NCBI RefSeq assembly: GCF_027922045.1
Contig: NZ_BSEX01000006.1
Coordinates: 98,784-162,783 of the forward strand
Source: Microbacterium terregens
GTDB taxonomy: Bacteria; Pseudomonadota; Alphaproteobacteria; Sphingomonadales; Sphingomonadaceae
Direction of reading: 5' to 3'
Length of the DNA: 64,000 nucleotides
The translations under genes were made by a program, and so were the position numbers. Below the pieces are notes generated by a model, which searched no databases, was not told the DNA's origin, and saw nothing but the letters and a program-made list of their open reading frames with translations. Positions 46,094-57,270 of the stretch are shown in pieces. Position 1 is the stretch's first letter. The number at the start of each line of letters is the position of its first letter.

Positions 46094-46999
46094 GTGGCGA
46101 CCGCCGAAACCCTGTCGTCGCTGGACACCGCGCTGCGCGAGGTCGGGGCGGAGATCGACCGGCAGTTCGACCTGCTACTGCCGGTGCCCGAGGATGCACG
46201 CGCGCCGCTATACGAGGCGATGCGCCATGCCGCGATCGGCGGCGGCAAGCGGCTGCGGCCCCTGCTGGTGTTCGCCACCGGCCAGCTGTTCGCAGTGGAC
46301 CGCACCTGTCTGGCGCGCGTCGCGACTGCGATCGAGTGCATCCACGTCTACAGCCTGATCCACGACGATTTGCCGGCGATGGACGACGACGACCTGCGCC
46401 GCGGCAAGCCGACGGTGCACAAGGCGTTCGACGAGGCGACGGCGATCCTGGCCGGCGATTCGCTCCACGCGCTGGCGTTCGAGCTGCTGGCGGACGAGGA
46501 GACCCATGCCGATCCGCGGGTGCGCGTCGAACTGATCGCGGATCTCGCGCGCTCGGCCGGGCCGGCTGGCATGGCGGGTGGTCAGGCGATGGACCTGGAG
46601 GCGGAGGGCACGCGCTTCGATCTTGCCACCGTGACCCGGCTGCAGGCACTCAAGACCGGCGCGCTGATCGCCTGTTCGGTCGAAGCCGGCGCGATCCTGG
46701 GCCGGTTGCCGGCAGAGGGTCGCACCGGCCTGCGCGGCTATGCGCATGACCTGGGCCTCGCCTTCCAGATCGCCGACGACCTGCTCGACGTGGAAGGCGA
46801 CGAGGCGGCGGTCGGCAAGGCGCTCCGCAAGGATGGGGACGCCGGCAAGGAGACGTTCGTCTCGCTGCTGGGGCAGGAGCGTGCGCGCGAACAGGCGCGC
46901 ATGCTGATCGACCAGGCGGTGGCGCACCTCCACGCCTTCGGACCGGAGGCGAACCTCTTGCGCGACATCGCCCGCTATGTGCTGGAGCGCGACCGGTGA
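46094..46999 (+). CDS. ispA: Polyprenyl (farnesyl/geranylgeranyl) diphosphate synthase
   Basis: This is a head-to-tail prenyl transferase of 301 residues, starting at GTG one base after the xseB stop. The first Asp-rich motif is LIHDDLPAMDDDDLRRGKPT with four Asp, and the second is FQIADDLLDVEGD. GGGKRLRPLL binds diphosphate, and GGQAMDLEAEG is typical of IspA. Farnesyl diphosphate is the likely product, feeding undecaprenyl phosphate and quinones; geranylgeranyl diphosphate for carotenoids is an alternative. The xseB-ispA order supports IspA. Confidence 0.93.
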   Translation: MATAETLSSLDTALREVGAEIDRQFDLLLPVPEDARAPLYEAMRHAAIGGGKRLRPLLVFATGQLFAVDRTCLARVATAIECIHVYSLIHDDLPAMDDDDLRRGKPTVHKAFDEATAILAGDSLHALAFELLADEETHADPRVRVELIADLARSAGPAGMAGGQAMDLEAEGTRFDLATVTRLQALKTGALIACSVEAGAILGRLPAEGRTGLRGYAHDLGLAFQIADDLLDVEGDEAAVGKALRKDGDAGKETFVSLLGQERAREQARMLIDQAVAHLHAFGPEANLLRDIARYVLERDR

Positions 47000-47505
47000 C
47001 CCATCGCATCGGCGTCTATCCGGGCACCTTCGACCCGATCACGCGCGGCCACATGGACATCATCCGGCGCGGCGCCAAGCTGGTCGACCGGCTGGTGATT
47101 GGCGTGACCACCAACCCGTCCAAGTCGCCGATGTTCTCGCTGGCCGAGCGGCTGGCGATGGTGGAGCGCGAGGTCGCCGACATCGGCGGCGACATCCGGG
47201 TCGTAAGCTTCGACTCACTGCTGATGGACTTCGCCGAGCGCGAGCATGCGAGCGTAATCGTGCGGGGGCTGCGCGCCGTCGCGGACTTCGAATATGAATA
47301 TCAGATGGCCGGCATGAACCAGCAGATCAATCCGCGGGTCGAGACGGTGTTCCTGATGGCCGACGTCTCGCTCCAGCCGATCGCCAGCCGGCTGGTCAAG
47401 GAGATTGCCCTCTACGGCGGGGACATCAGCAAGTTCGTGAACCCGGCCGTGCGCGAGGATGTCGCGGCGCGGGTCGAGCAGATGGGACGCAAGGGCAGCG
47501 CCTGA
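46996..47505 (+). CDS. coaD: Phosphopantetheine adenylyltransferase
   Basis: CoaD makes dephospho-CoA from 4'-phosphopantetheine and ATP. The 169-residue protein has the nucleotidyl transferase motif YPGTFDPITRGH with T16-x-G-H19, then VIVRGLRAVADFEYEYQMAGMN for substrate binding and KFVNPAVREDV near the end. The GTG start overlaps the ispA stop as GTGA. Confidence 0.97.
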   Translation: MTHRIGVYPGTFDPITRGHMDIIRRGAKLVDRLVIGVTTNPSKSPMFSLAERLAMVEREVADIGGDIRVVSFDSLLMDFAEREHASVIVRGLRAVADFEYEYQMAGMNQQINPRVETVFLMADVSLQPIASRLVKEIALYGGDISKFVNPAVREDVAARVEQMGRKGSA

Positions 47506-47558
47506 CGCGCGGCCGATGGGCTAGCATCACCTCCCCCCGGCCCGCTACCCAGGCGGGG

Positions 47559-48509
47559 ATGGGACACGACCACGCGAATCACGCACACGGCCACGGACAC
47601 GGCCATGCGCACGGCGGCCATGGGCATAGCCATGCGCCCGCCGACTTCGGCCGCGCCTTTGCGATCGGCACCGCGCTCAACCTGGTGTTCGTGGGCATTG
47701 AAGGGGGTGCGGGGTTCCTGACCAACTCGGTCGCGCTACTGGCGGACGCCGGGCACAATCTGTCGGACGTGCTGGGGCTGCTGATCGCCTGGGGCGGCGC
47801 GGAGCTTGCCAAGCGGCCGACATCCAAGCGCTTCACCTATGGCCTGCGCGGCTCCTCGATCCTGGCAGCGCTCGCGAACGCGCTGGTGCTGATGGTGGCG
47901 GTGGGTGCCATCGCGCTGGAGGCGTTCCGCCGCCTGTCCGACCCGCAGCCGATCGAGGCCGGACTGGTGATGATCGTCGCCGCCATCGGCATCGTGGTGA
48001 ACCTGGGCACGGCCATGCTGTTCGCGAGCGGGCGCAAGGGCGACGTGAACATCCGCGGCGCATTCCTGCACATGGCGGCGGACGCGGCGGTTTCGGCAGG
48101 CGTCGTGATCGCCGGCGCGCTTTACTTGTGGAGCGGGGCGGCGTGGATCGATCCGGCCGTCAGCCTGCTCGTCGTGGCGGTGATCCTGTGGAGCACTTGG
48201 GGGCTGCTCAAGGAATCCACCGTGCTCGCGCTGCAGGCGGTGCCGCCGGGGATTGACCCCGACAGGGTGGCGGCGATGCTGGAGGGGCTGCCCGGCGTCG
48301 CGCGGCTGCACGACCTGCACATCTGGCCGATGAGCACCACCGAGACGGCGCTGACCGCGCATCTGGTGATGCCGGGCGGGCACCCGGGCGACGCGTTCCT
48401 GGCGAGCACGCAGCACCGGCTGTCGCACGACTTCGGCATCGGCCATGCCACGCTGCAGATCGAGCTGTCCGAAGCCGCGGATTGCGGCATGGGCGAGCGG
48501 ACGGTCTGA
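47559..48509 (+). CDS. Cation diffusion facilitator (zinc/cobalt/cadmium exporter type)
   Basis: This is a 316-residue metal/proton antiporter of the inner membrane. The N-terminus has a His-rich stretch with HGHGHGHAH, likely metal-collecting. Six membrane helices follow. Site A residues lie in LLADAGHNLSDV and HMAADAAVSAGV, matching the zinc-type HD-HD pattern. The cytoplasmic C-terminal domain has LHDLHIWPMSTTETALTAHLV and HATLQIE. It resembles CzcD/ZitB. The nearby genes give no metal-specific context. Confidence 0.93.
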   Translation: MGHDHANHAHGHGHGHAHGGHGHSHAPADFGRAFAIGTALNLVFVGIEGGAGFLTNSVALLADAGHNLSDVLGLLIAWGGAELAKRPTSKRFTYGLRGSSILAALANALVLMVAVGAIALEAFRRLSDPQPIEAGLVMIVAAIGIVVNLGTAMLFASGRKGDVNIRGAFLHMAADAAVSAGVVIAGALYLWSGAAWIDPAVSLLVVAVILWSTWGLLKESTVLALQAVPPGIDPDRVAAMLEGLPGVARLHDLHIWPMSTTETALTAHLVMPGGHPGDAFLASTQHRLSHDFGIGHATLQIELSEAADCGMGERTV

Positions 48510-48541
48510 TCGCGGCCGCTCACCTCCGCTAGCAGGGCGAA

Positions 48542-48562
48542 GGAGGGGCCGCGCGCCCCTCC
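48542..48562. terminator. Two-way terminator hairpin between the metal exporter and murA
   Basis: GGAGGGGC (48542-48549) and GCCCCTCC (48555-48562) form an 8-bp GC stem with a 5-base loop. It sits between the exporter stop at 48509 and the murA stop at 48565. The T content after the stem is low on both strands, so it is a partial match to intrinsic terminators. Confidence 0.7.
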
Positions 48563-48564
48563 CC

Positions 48565-49848
48565 TTATTCCCCGCCGACGCGCTGGATGTCGGCGCCGAC
48601 GGCCTGCAGCTTTTCCTCCAGCCGCTCATAGCCGCGGTCGAGGTGATAGATGCGGCTGACCGAGGTCTCGCCTTCTGCGGCGAGGCCGGCGATGATGAGG
48701 CTCATCGAGGCGCGCAGGTCCGTCGCCATGACGGGCGCACCGACCAGCTTGTCGACGCCACGCACCACGGCAACCCGGCCGCGCACCTGGATGTCGGCGC
48801 CCATGCGGGCCAGTTCCGGCACGTGCATATAGCGGTTCTCGAAGATCGTCTCCGTGAGCACGCTGGCGCCATTCGCCTTGGTCAGCATCGCCATGAACTG
48901 CGCCTGCATGTCGGTGGCGAAGCCCGGGAACGGCGCGGTCGACAGGGTGAGCGGGCCGATGGGCCCGGTCGCCTCGACGAACAGCGCGTTGCGGCGCTCC
49001 TCTACGGTGACGCCCGCCTCGACCAGCGCGTTGATGGTCGCGCGCATGTCCTCGGCGGCGATCCCCGCCAGTTCGACCGCACCGCCGGTGATCGCGGCCG
49101 CGCAGGCATAGCTGCCCGCCTCGATGCGATCGGGCATGACGGCATAGGTGGCGCCGTGAAGGCGATCGACGCCCTCGATCTCCAGCCGCTCGGTGCCGAT
49201 GCCGTCGATGCGCGCGCCCATCGCGACGAGGCAACGGCAGAGGTCCACGATCTCGGGCTCGCGCGCGGCGTTGTCGATCACCGAGGAACCGGAGGCGAGC
49301 ACGGCCGCCATCAGTGCGTTCTCGGTGGCGCCCACCGAGACGATCGGGAAGGTCACCCGGCCACCCGGCAGGCGGCCGTTCGGCGCCGTCGCCTTCACAT
49401 AGCCGGCGGCGAGCTCGATCTCCGCGCCCAGTGCCTCGAGCGCCTTCAGGTGAAGGTCGATCGGGCGGTTGCCGATCGCGCAGCCGCCCGGCAGCGACAC
49501 GGTCGCCTCACCCGCACGCGCGACCAGCGGGCCGAGCACCAGGATGGAGGCGCGCATCTTGCGGACGATGTCATAGGGCGCGACCGTGGAGGTCAGGCGC
49601 TGCCCGCGCATCGTCATCACGCGGCCGAAGTCGCTGGGATGGGCGCCCTCGATCATGGTCGAGACGCCGAACTGGTTGAGCAGGTGGCCGAAGCTGTCGA
49701 CGTCGGCGAGACGCGGCAGGTTGCGCAGCGTCAGCGGCTCTTCGGTCAGGAGCGCGCAGGGCAGCAGCGTGAGGGCAGCGTTCTTCGCGCCCGAGATGGC
49801 GATGCGGCCCTTCAGACGGTTGCCGCCGCGGATGAGGATACGGTCCAT
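48565..49848 (-). CDS. murA: UDP-N-acetylglucosamine 1-carboxyvinyltransferase
   Basis: MurA starts peptidoglycan precursor synthesis by adding enolpyruvate to UDP-GlcNAc. The 427-residue protein opens with [26 protein letters not shown], where the Lys-Asn pair binds substrate. C123 in [12 protein letters not shown] is the catalytic Cys that fosfomycin alkylates, so no intrinsic resistance of the Cys-to-Asp kind is expected. [14 protein letters not shown] and the closing [16 protein letters not shown] are standard. It is separate from the dcw cluster as usual. Confidence 0.98.
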   Translation of the reverse strand: MDRILIRGGNRLKGRIAISGAKNAALTLLPCALLTEEPLTLRNLPRLADVDSFGHLLNQFGVSTMIEGAHPSDFGRVMTMRGQRLTSTVAPYDIVRKMRASILVLGPLVARAGEATVSLPGGCAIGNRPIDLHLKALEALGAEIELAAGYVKATAPNGRLPGGRVTFPIVSVGATENALMAAVLASGSSVIDNAAREPEIVDLCRCLVAMGARIDGIGTERLEIEGVDRLHGATYAVMPDRIEAGSYACAAAITGGAVELAGIAAEDMRATINALVEAGVTVEERRNALFVEATGPIGPLTLSTAPFPGFATDMQAQFMAMLTKANGASVLTETIFENRYMHVPELARMGADIQVRGRVAVVRGVDKLVGAPVMATDLRASMSLIIAGLAAEGETSVSRIYHLDRGYERLEEKLQAVGADIQRVGGE

Positions 49849-49889
49849 GGCGCGGCTTTACTCAGTTGCGGGCGGCGCGCAAGCGGCAG

Positions 49890-49954
49890 CCAGGGCCAGG
49901 CAGAACAATGGTCGGTGGTGCGTGCGGCCCTGGGCTCCTGCCTGCGCAGGAGCA
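49890..49954. repeat. Dispersed palindromic repeat between clpS and murA
   Basis: The gap upstream of murA holds GGGCTCCTGCCTGCGCAGGA near 49932-49951, with an AGGGCCAGGCAGAACAATGG arm at 49895-49914. This is one more copy of the CTCCTG...CAGGAG type seen at 3811-3893 and 8275-8358. No gene is seen in 49849-49985. Confidence 0.7.
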
Positions 49955-49985
49955 CAAGGAGCGAAGGGGGATCAGCGCCCGGCGA

Positions 49986-50345
49986 TCAGGCCTTTTCGAG
50001 CGTGCATTGCAGCGGATGCTGGTTCTGGCGCGCGAAGTCCATCACTTGCCCGACCTTCGTTTCCGCCACCTCGTAGCTGAACACGCCGCAAACGCCGACG
50101 CCGTTCTGGTGGACGTGGAGCATCACGCGAGTCGCCTCTTCCATGTTCATCCGGAAGAAGCGCTGGAGGACGAGGACGACGAACTCCATCGGCGTGTAGT
50201 CGTCGTTGAGCATCAGCACGCGATAGGGCGTTGGCTTCTTGGTCCGCGTGCGGGTGCGCGTGGCGACACCCGAGACGGAGCCCGAATCGTCGTCCTTCTC
50301 GCCGCCTTCTGCAAGGCGGGGACGCAGGGTGGAGGCATCGATCAT
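49986..50345 (-). CDS. clpS: ATP-dependent Clp protease adaptor ClpS
   Basis: ClpS delivers N-end-rule substrates to ClpAP. The ATG at 50345 gives 119 residues; an ATG seven codons upstream is possible and neither start has a clear Shine-Dalgarno. The N-terminal 35 residues are flexible and Arg/Thr-rich. The core has [25 protein letters not shown], where NDDYTPM forms the substrate pocket, and [21 protein letters not shown] with the conserved His. No clpA is adjacent. Confidence 0.95.
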   Translation of the reverse strand: MIDASTLRPRLAEGGEKDDDSGSVSGVATRTRTRTKKPTPYRVLMLNDDYTPMEFVVLVLQRFFRMNMEEATRVMLHVHQNGVGVCGVFSYEVAETKVGQVMDFARQNQHPLQCTLEKA

Positions 50346-50465
50346 CACGAACGGCAAATATGGCATCGCAAGTCGCAAGGGCAAGGCCGCGCGCGCGGCG
50401 ACCGGTGGATTTACCGCAGTCGGCCCGCGCAGCCGGACCGCCGTCACGCCAGCGAAGCGCACATG

Positions 50466-50500
50466 AAAAAAGGGCGCCCGCTTGCGCGAACGCCCCTTTT
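50466..50500 (-). terminator. Intrinsic terminator after the large phasin gene
   Basis: Read on the minus strand, AAAAGGGGCG (50500-50491) and CGCCCTTTTTT (50476-50466) flank a 14-base loop region and end in six T. It lies about 33 bases after the phasin stop and suits termination of that transcript. The A-run on the other side makes it partly two-way. It also separates the phasin unit from the clpS promoter area. Confidence 0.8.
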
Positions 50501-50532
50501 CTTCCCGCGTCGGATGCGACGCGTGGATGGCT

Positions 50533-51306
50533 TCAGGCGCCGACGACCTTGAACTTGTCGGTCGCGAGCGCGACGCGGTTCGAAAGCGGCTGCGCGGCGT
50601 CACCGGCCAGCTTCAGCATCGCCTCGGTGTTCTTCGACGTCTCGGCCACGAACGAGTCAAACGCGCCGCGGAAGAAGTCGGACTGGAGCTTGAAGAACTC
50701 GGTGGGCGACTTGACGGACGCCAGCGTCTTCATGGTCGCGGTCGCGTTCTCGAAGTTGCGGCGACCGAAGTCGGCGGCGTCGTGGCCGATCGACTCAAAA
50801 CCCTTGGCAGCGATGCGGCTGGCTTCGACCAGCGCTTCGACGTTGCCCTTGGCGAAGTCGGTCATTTCCTCGACGCTCTTGGCGCTCTTTTCCATCGCCG
50901 CCTTGGTGCGGGCGTTGAAGTCGGAGAACAGGGCCTGCGCCTTGTCGGTGGTGGCTTCGGCAGCTTCGTTGGTGTGGATCATGGTGCGTTCCTCTGGCGC
51001 GGGCGCGGCCGGCTCGGCGGCGTCCGGGCTGGTTTCCCCGGCATGCGCCTGCACATCGGCTGCGGCCATCGCGGCGGCAGCGGTGTCGGCGGGCTTGTCG
51101 GCGATGGTTTCCAACTGCGCGGTCACCGGAGCCACGAGCTGTTCGATCGGCTCCGGCGCGGCGGGTGCCACGAACGGGACTTCGACAGGCTTCTTTTCGG
51201 CGGCGGCGGCAACAGGCGGCGGGGACACGGCCGGCTTGGCACGAAGCGGCGGAGCCTTGCGAGCCAATGGCGCGGGCGCCTTTGCCTTGGGTTCCTTGCC
51301 TGCCAT
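50533..51306 (-). CDS. Phasin (PHA granule-associated protein) with long N-terminal extension
   Basis: This is a 257-residue protein whose ATG at 51306 follows AGGAGG by 8 bases. Residues 1-108 are a Pro/Ala/Lys-rich, probably disordered extension. The phasin domain (about 125-245) has [31 protein letters not shown] and [20 protein letters not shown], a helical granule-coating pattern. An internal ATG at 50982, preceded by GAGGAAC about 6 bases away, begins a 149-residue form that is almost exactly the phasin domain. It lies downstream of phaC with its own candidate promoter. Confidence 0.9.
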   Translation of the reverse strand: MAGKEPKAKAPAPLARKAPPLRAKPAVSPPPVAAAAEKKPVEVPFVAPAAPEPIEQLVAPVTAQLETIADKPADTAAAAMAAADVQAHAGETSPDAAEPAAPAPEERTMIHTNEAAEATTDKAQALFSDFNARTKAAMEKSAKSVEEMTDFAKGNVEALVEASRIAAKGFESIGHDAADFGRRNFENATATMKTLASVKSPTEFFKLQSDFFRGAFDSFVAETSKNTEAMLKLAGDAAQPLSNRVALATDKFKVVGA

Positions 51307-51340
51307 GCGAACGGCCTCCTGCGTAGCTGCTGCGCTGCAA

Positions 51341-51369
51341 CAAATACGCTTTGTTCCGTCCCATTGCAA
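51341..51369 (-). promoter_or_regulatory. Candidate promoter of the large phasin gene
   Basis: On the minus strand TTGCAA (51369-51364) and TATTTG (51346-51341) are 17 bases apart, a fair match to the housekeeping pattern. RNA would start near 51334, about 28 bases before the ATG, leaving room for the strong AGGAGG site. It lies in the 120-base gap after phaC. Confidence 0.5.
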
Positions 51370-51426
51370 TCGAGATTGTGCGGCGCAGCATCACCGCCCA
51401 CAAAACCGCTAACGCTGTGGGACGGC

Positions 51427-53211
51427 TTATCTTTTCAAAACGTATTCTCCAGGGGCAGGTCCCAGCGCGGCGAGCGCACCCTCACCCGGAACGCGCGAGC
51501 CCGACGCCTCTACCTCCGCAGCATCGATCCCGCGCAGCCACTGGATCCAGTCGGGCCACCAGCTGCCCTTCACCTCGCGCGCGCCGGCCAGGAAGTCGGC
51601 GAGCGTCGCCACTCCGGGCGAGTCGTTGAGCCAATACTGGTACTTGCCCGCAGAAGGCGGATTCACGACGCCGGCGATGTGGCCGGAGCCCGCCAAGACG
51701 AAGCGGAGCGGCCCCTCGAAGTGGTGGGTGATCCGCCACACGCTTTCCGCCGGCGCGATATGATCCTCGCGGCCCGCCTGGATGTAGCTGGGAGTGCGGA
51801 CGGTGGTGAGGTCCAGCGGCGTGCCGTCGATCGCGATCGACCCCGGCTGCACCAGCCGGTTGTCGCGGTAGAGATCGGTCAGGTAGCTCAGGTGCCAGGT
51901 TGCCGGCAGGTTGGTAACGTCCGCATTCCAGTGGAGGAGGTCGAACGGCGGCGCGTCCTCGCCGAGCAGATAGTTGGCGGTGACATAGTTCCAGATCAGC
52001 TCGCGCCCGCGCAGCAGGTTGAAGGTGGCGGCCATGACCCGGCCGTCCAGGAACCCCTCGGCCGAGAGGGTGCGGATCAGCTCCAGCTGGTCGTCGTCCA
52101 CGAACAGCGACAGCTCGCCCGCCTGGGAGAAATCGACCTGCGCGGTGAAGAAGGTGGCGCTGGCGACCTTGTCCGCCTCGCCACGCGCGGCCAGCAGCGC
52201 CAGCGTCGCGGCCAGCGTGGTCCCGGCCACGCAATAGCCGACCGTGTGCACCGCCGGTACGTCCAGCAGCGCGCGCACGGTGTCGATCGCGTCGATCTGG
52301 CCGCGCAGCACGTAATCGTCCCAGCGCACGTCCTTCATGCTGGCGTCGGCCGAGCGCCAGGAGACGACGAACACCGACAGCCCCTGCTCCACCGCCCAGC
52401 GGATGAAGCTTTTCTCGGCCGTCAGGTCGAGGATGTAGAAGCGGTTGATCCACGGTGGGAAGATCAGCAGCGGCGTCGCCAGCACCTTCTCGGTGGTCGG
52501 CGCATAGTGGATCAGCTCGTAGAGCTCGGTGCGCTTGATGACCTTGCCGGGCGTGGTGGCGATGTTGCGCCCGACCTCGAACGCGCTGGCGTCGCTCTGG
52601 GTGAGCTGGCCGCGCGCCATGTCGGACAAGAGGTTCTGCAGGCCCTTCAGCAGGTTCTCGCCCCGCGTCTCGACGATCCGCTCCAGCACCAGCGGGTTGG
52701 TGACGGGGAAGTTCGTCGGGCTCATCGCGTCGACGAAGCCGCGGGCGAGGAAGCGGAGCCGCTCCTTCTGGCGCGGCTCCACGCCCTCGAGCGCATCGAC
52801 GCCCTTCATCAGATGCTCGGAGGCGAGGAAATAACTCTGCCGGATGAAGTCGAACACCGGCTGCTCGTGCCATTGCGGCGCCTTGAACCGGCGATCGCGG
52901 GCCTGCGCCTCGGGCTCGACATAGGGCTCGGCATGGGCGGGATCGACGAAGCGCTGCCACAGCTTGAGCGTGTCCGCCCAATAGTCGGCACCCGCCTGTG
53001 CCAGCGCGAACGGATCGGCCCAGGCGGGCAGTGCAGCGGGAGCAGCGCCACCGGCCGGGGCCGGCTTGGCGTCCTTGTCCACCGGGAAGGCGAAGCCGTG
53101 TTCCAGCAACATCTGCTGCGCGCGGCCGAACACCGCCGTCCAATGCTGGATGTCGGCGAGCGAGGGGATCGCCGGCTGCTCCGGCGGCGGGGGTGCGGCA
53201 TCGTCTGCCAT
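51427..53211 (-). CDS. phaC: Class I poly(3-hydroxyalkanoate) synthase
   Basis: PhaC polymerises hydroxyacyl-CoA into PHA storage polymer. The 594-residue protein matches class I length. The N-terminal PhaC domain (about 60-240) includes DPAHAEPYVEPEAQARDRRF and the family stretch SPTNFPVTNPLVLERIVETRGENL. The alpha/beta hydrolase part has the lipase-like box GYCVAGT with catalytic C327, the Asp region below YIQAGREDHIAPAESV, and the His in SGHIAGVVNPP. A GAGAGGA site precedes the ATG. The phasin downstream supports the role. Confidence 0.97.
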   Translation of the reverse strand: MADDAAPPPPEQPAIPSLADIQHWTAVFGRAQQMLLEHGFAFPVDKDAKPAPAGGAAPAALPAWADPFALAQAGADYWADTLKLWQRFVDPAHAEPYVEPEAQARDRRFKAPQWHEQPVFDFIRQSYFLASEHLMKGVDALEGVEPRQKERLRFLARGFVDAMSPTNFPVTNPLVLERIVETRGENLLKGLQNLLSDMARGQLTQSDASAFEVGRNIATTPGKVIKRTELYELIHYAPTTEKVLATPLLIFPPWINRFYILDLTAEKSFIRWAVEQGLSVFVVSWRSADASMKDVRWDDYVLRGQIDAIDTVRALLDVPAVHTVGYCVAGTTLAATLALLAARGEADKVASATFFTAQVDFSQAGELSLFVDDDQLELIRTLSAEGFLDGRVMAATFNLLRGRELIWNYVTANYLLGEDAPPFDLLHWNADVTNLPATWHLSYLTDLYRDNRLVQPGSIAIDGTPLDLTTVRTPSYIQAGREDHIAPAESVWRITHHFEGPLRFVLAGSGHIAGVVNPPSAGKYQYWLNDSPGVATLADFLAGAREVKGSWWPDWIQWLRGIDAAEVEASGSRVPGEGALAALGPAPGEYVLKR

Positions 53212-53242
53212 GACATTCCTCTCGATCTGGTGCCGTCCGGCT

Positions 53243-53271
53243 GGTGTAGCGCAAGCCAGCGGTTGCGTCAG
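53243..53271 (-). promoter_or_regulatory. Candidate phaC promoter
   Basis: On the minus strand CTGACG (53271-53266) and TACACC (53248-53243) are 17 bases apart, placing a start about 25 bases before the phaC ATG. CTGACG is close to TTGACA; the second box is weak but resembles the TACAGC boxes of argS and acnA in this window. Confidence 0.4.
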
Positions 53272-53385
53272 GCCCGATCGGGCGGGCGTGTTTTCGTTGC
53301 GACCGATGCGTGCGGGACGCCAACTTTGTTTCCCGCAGGCCCGTGAATGGCGTAGAAGAACGCTCCATCAAGCAACGAGGGACCG

Positions 53386-54594
<1,209 letters not shown>

Positions 54595-54600
54595 TCCTGA

Positions 54601-54629
54601 GGCGGAGCGAGGCCGGTCTTCGCTCCGCC
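54601..54629 (+). terminator. Hairpin after the aminotransferase gene
   Basis: GGCGGAGCGA (54601-54610) and TCGCTCCGCC (54620-54629) are perfect inverted copies with a 9-base loop, starting 6 bases after the stop. No T-run follows. It probably ends or stabilises the aminotransferase message and separates it from the rsh gene. Confidence 0.65.
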
Positions 54630-54737
54630 ACCAACCCGGATGCTGCGCCGCATCGCCGAGAGCCGACGAAGCAAATCTCCCCCGGAAGCGGGAGAATTTC
54701 GTTGCAAAGCAGCAGCGAGCCACCCCATCTAGTTCCC

Positions 54738-56849
<2,112 letters not shown>

Positions 56850-56880
56850 CAGGATTGTCAGTGGCGCGCAGGCGTTTCCC

Positions 56881-57264
56881 ATGCACCTCCACCCGCTCGC
56901 CGTGGCACCTGCCGACATCGATCACATGGGTCATGTGAACAATGCGGTGTACCTGTCCTGGGTCCAGGAAGCCGTCGTCGCCTATTGGGAGAAGGTCGCT
57001 CCTGCCGAGGCGGTCGGCCAGCACCTGTGGGTCGCGCTCAAGCACGAGATCACCTATCGGCGCCCTGCCTTTCTGGACGACGCGATCATCGCGACCGTGG
57101 TTGCCGAGCGCGTCCAGGGTGCGCGTGCCTTCTTCTCCACGCTGATCAAGCGCGGCGAGGAAGTGCTGGCCGAGGTGCAGAGCACCTGGTGCTCGCTCGA
57201 TTCGGACACGCGCCGCCCCTCGCGGCTGGCGCGCGACGTCGTCAGCCGCTTCCTTCCGGACTGA
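56881..57264 (+). CDS. Hotdog-fold acyl-CoA thioesterase
   Basis: This is a 127-residue 4HBT-family protein; the ATG at 56881 is the only usable start and has no clear Shine-Dalgarno. The N-terminal PADIDHMGHVNNAVYLSWVQEA carries the Asp and HVNN residues of the 4-hydroxybenzoyl-CoA thioesterase active site. ITYRRPAFLDDAIIATV and the central strand AEVQSTWCSLD complete the fold. It lies 31 bases after rsh. The physiological acyl group cannot be told; YbgC-like and FcbC-like roles are alternatives. Confidence 0.88.
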   Translation: MHLHPLAVAPADIDHMGHVNNAVYLSWVQEAVVAYWEKVAPAEAVGQHLWVALKHEITYRRPAFLDDAIIATVVAERVQGARAFFSTLIKRGEEVLAEVQSTWCSLDSDTRRPSRLARDVVSRFLPD

Positions 57265-57270
57265 TCCCGA

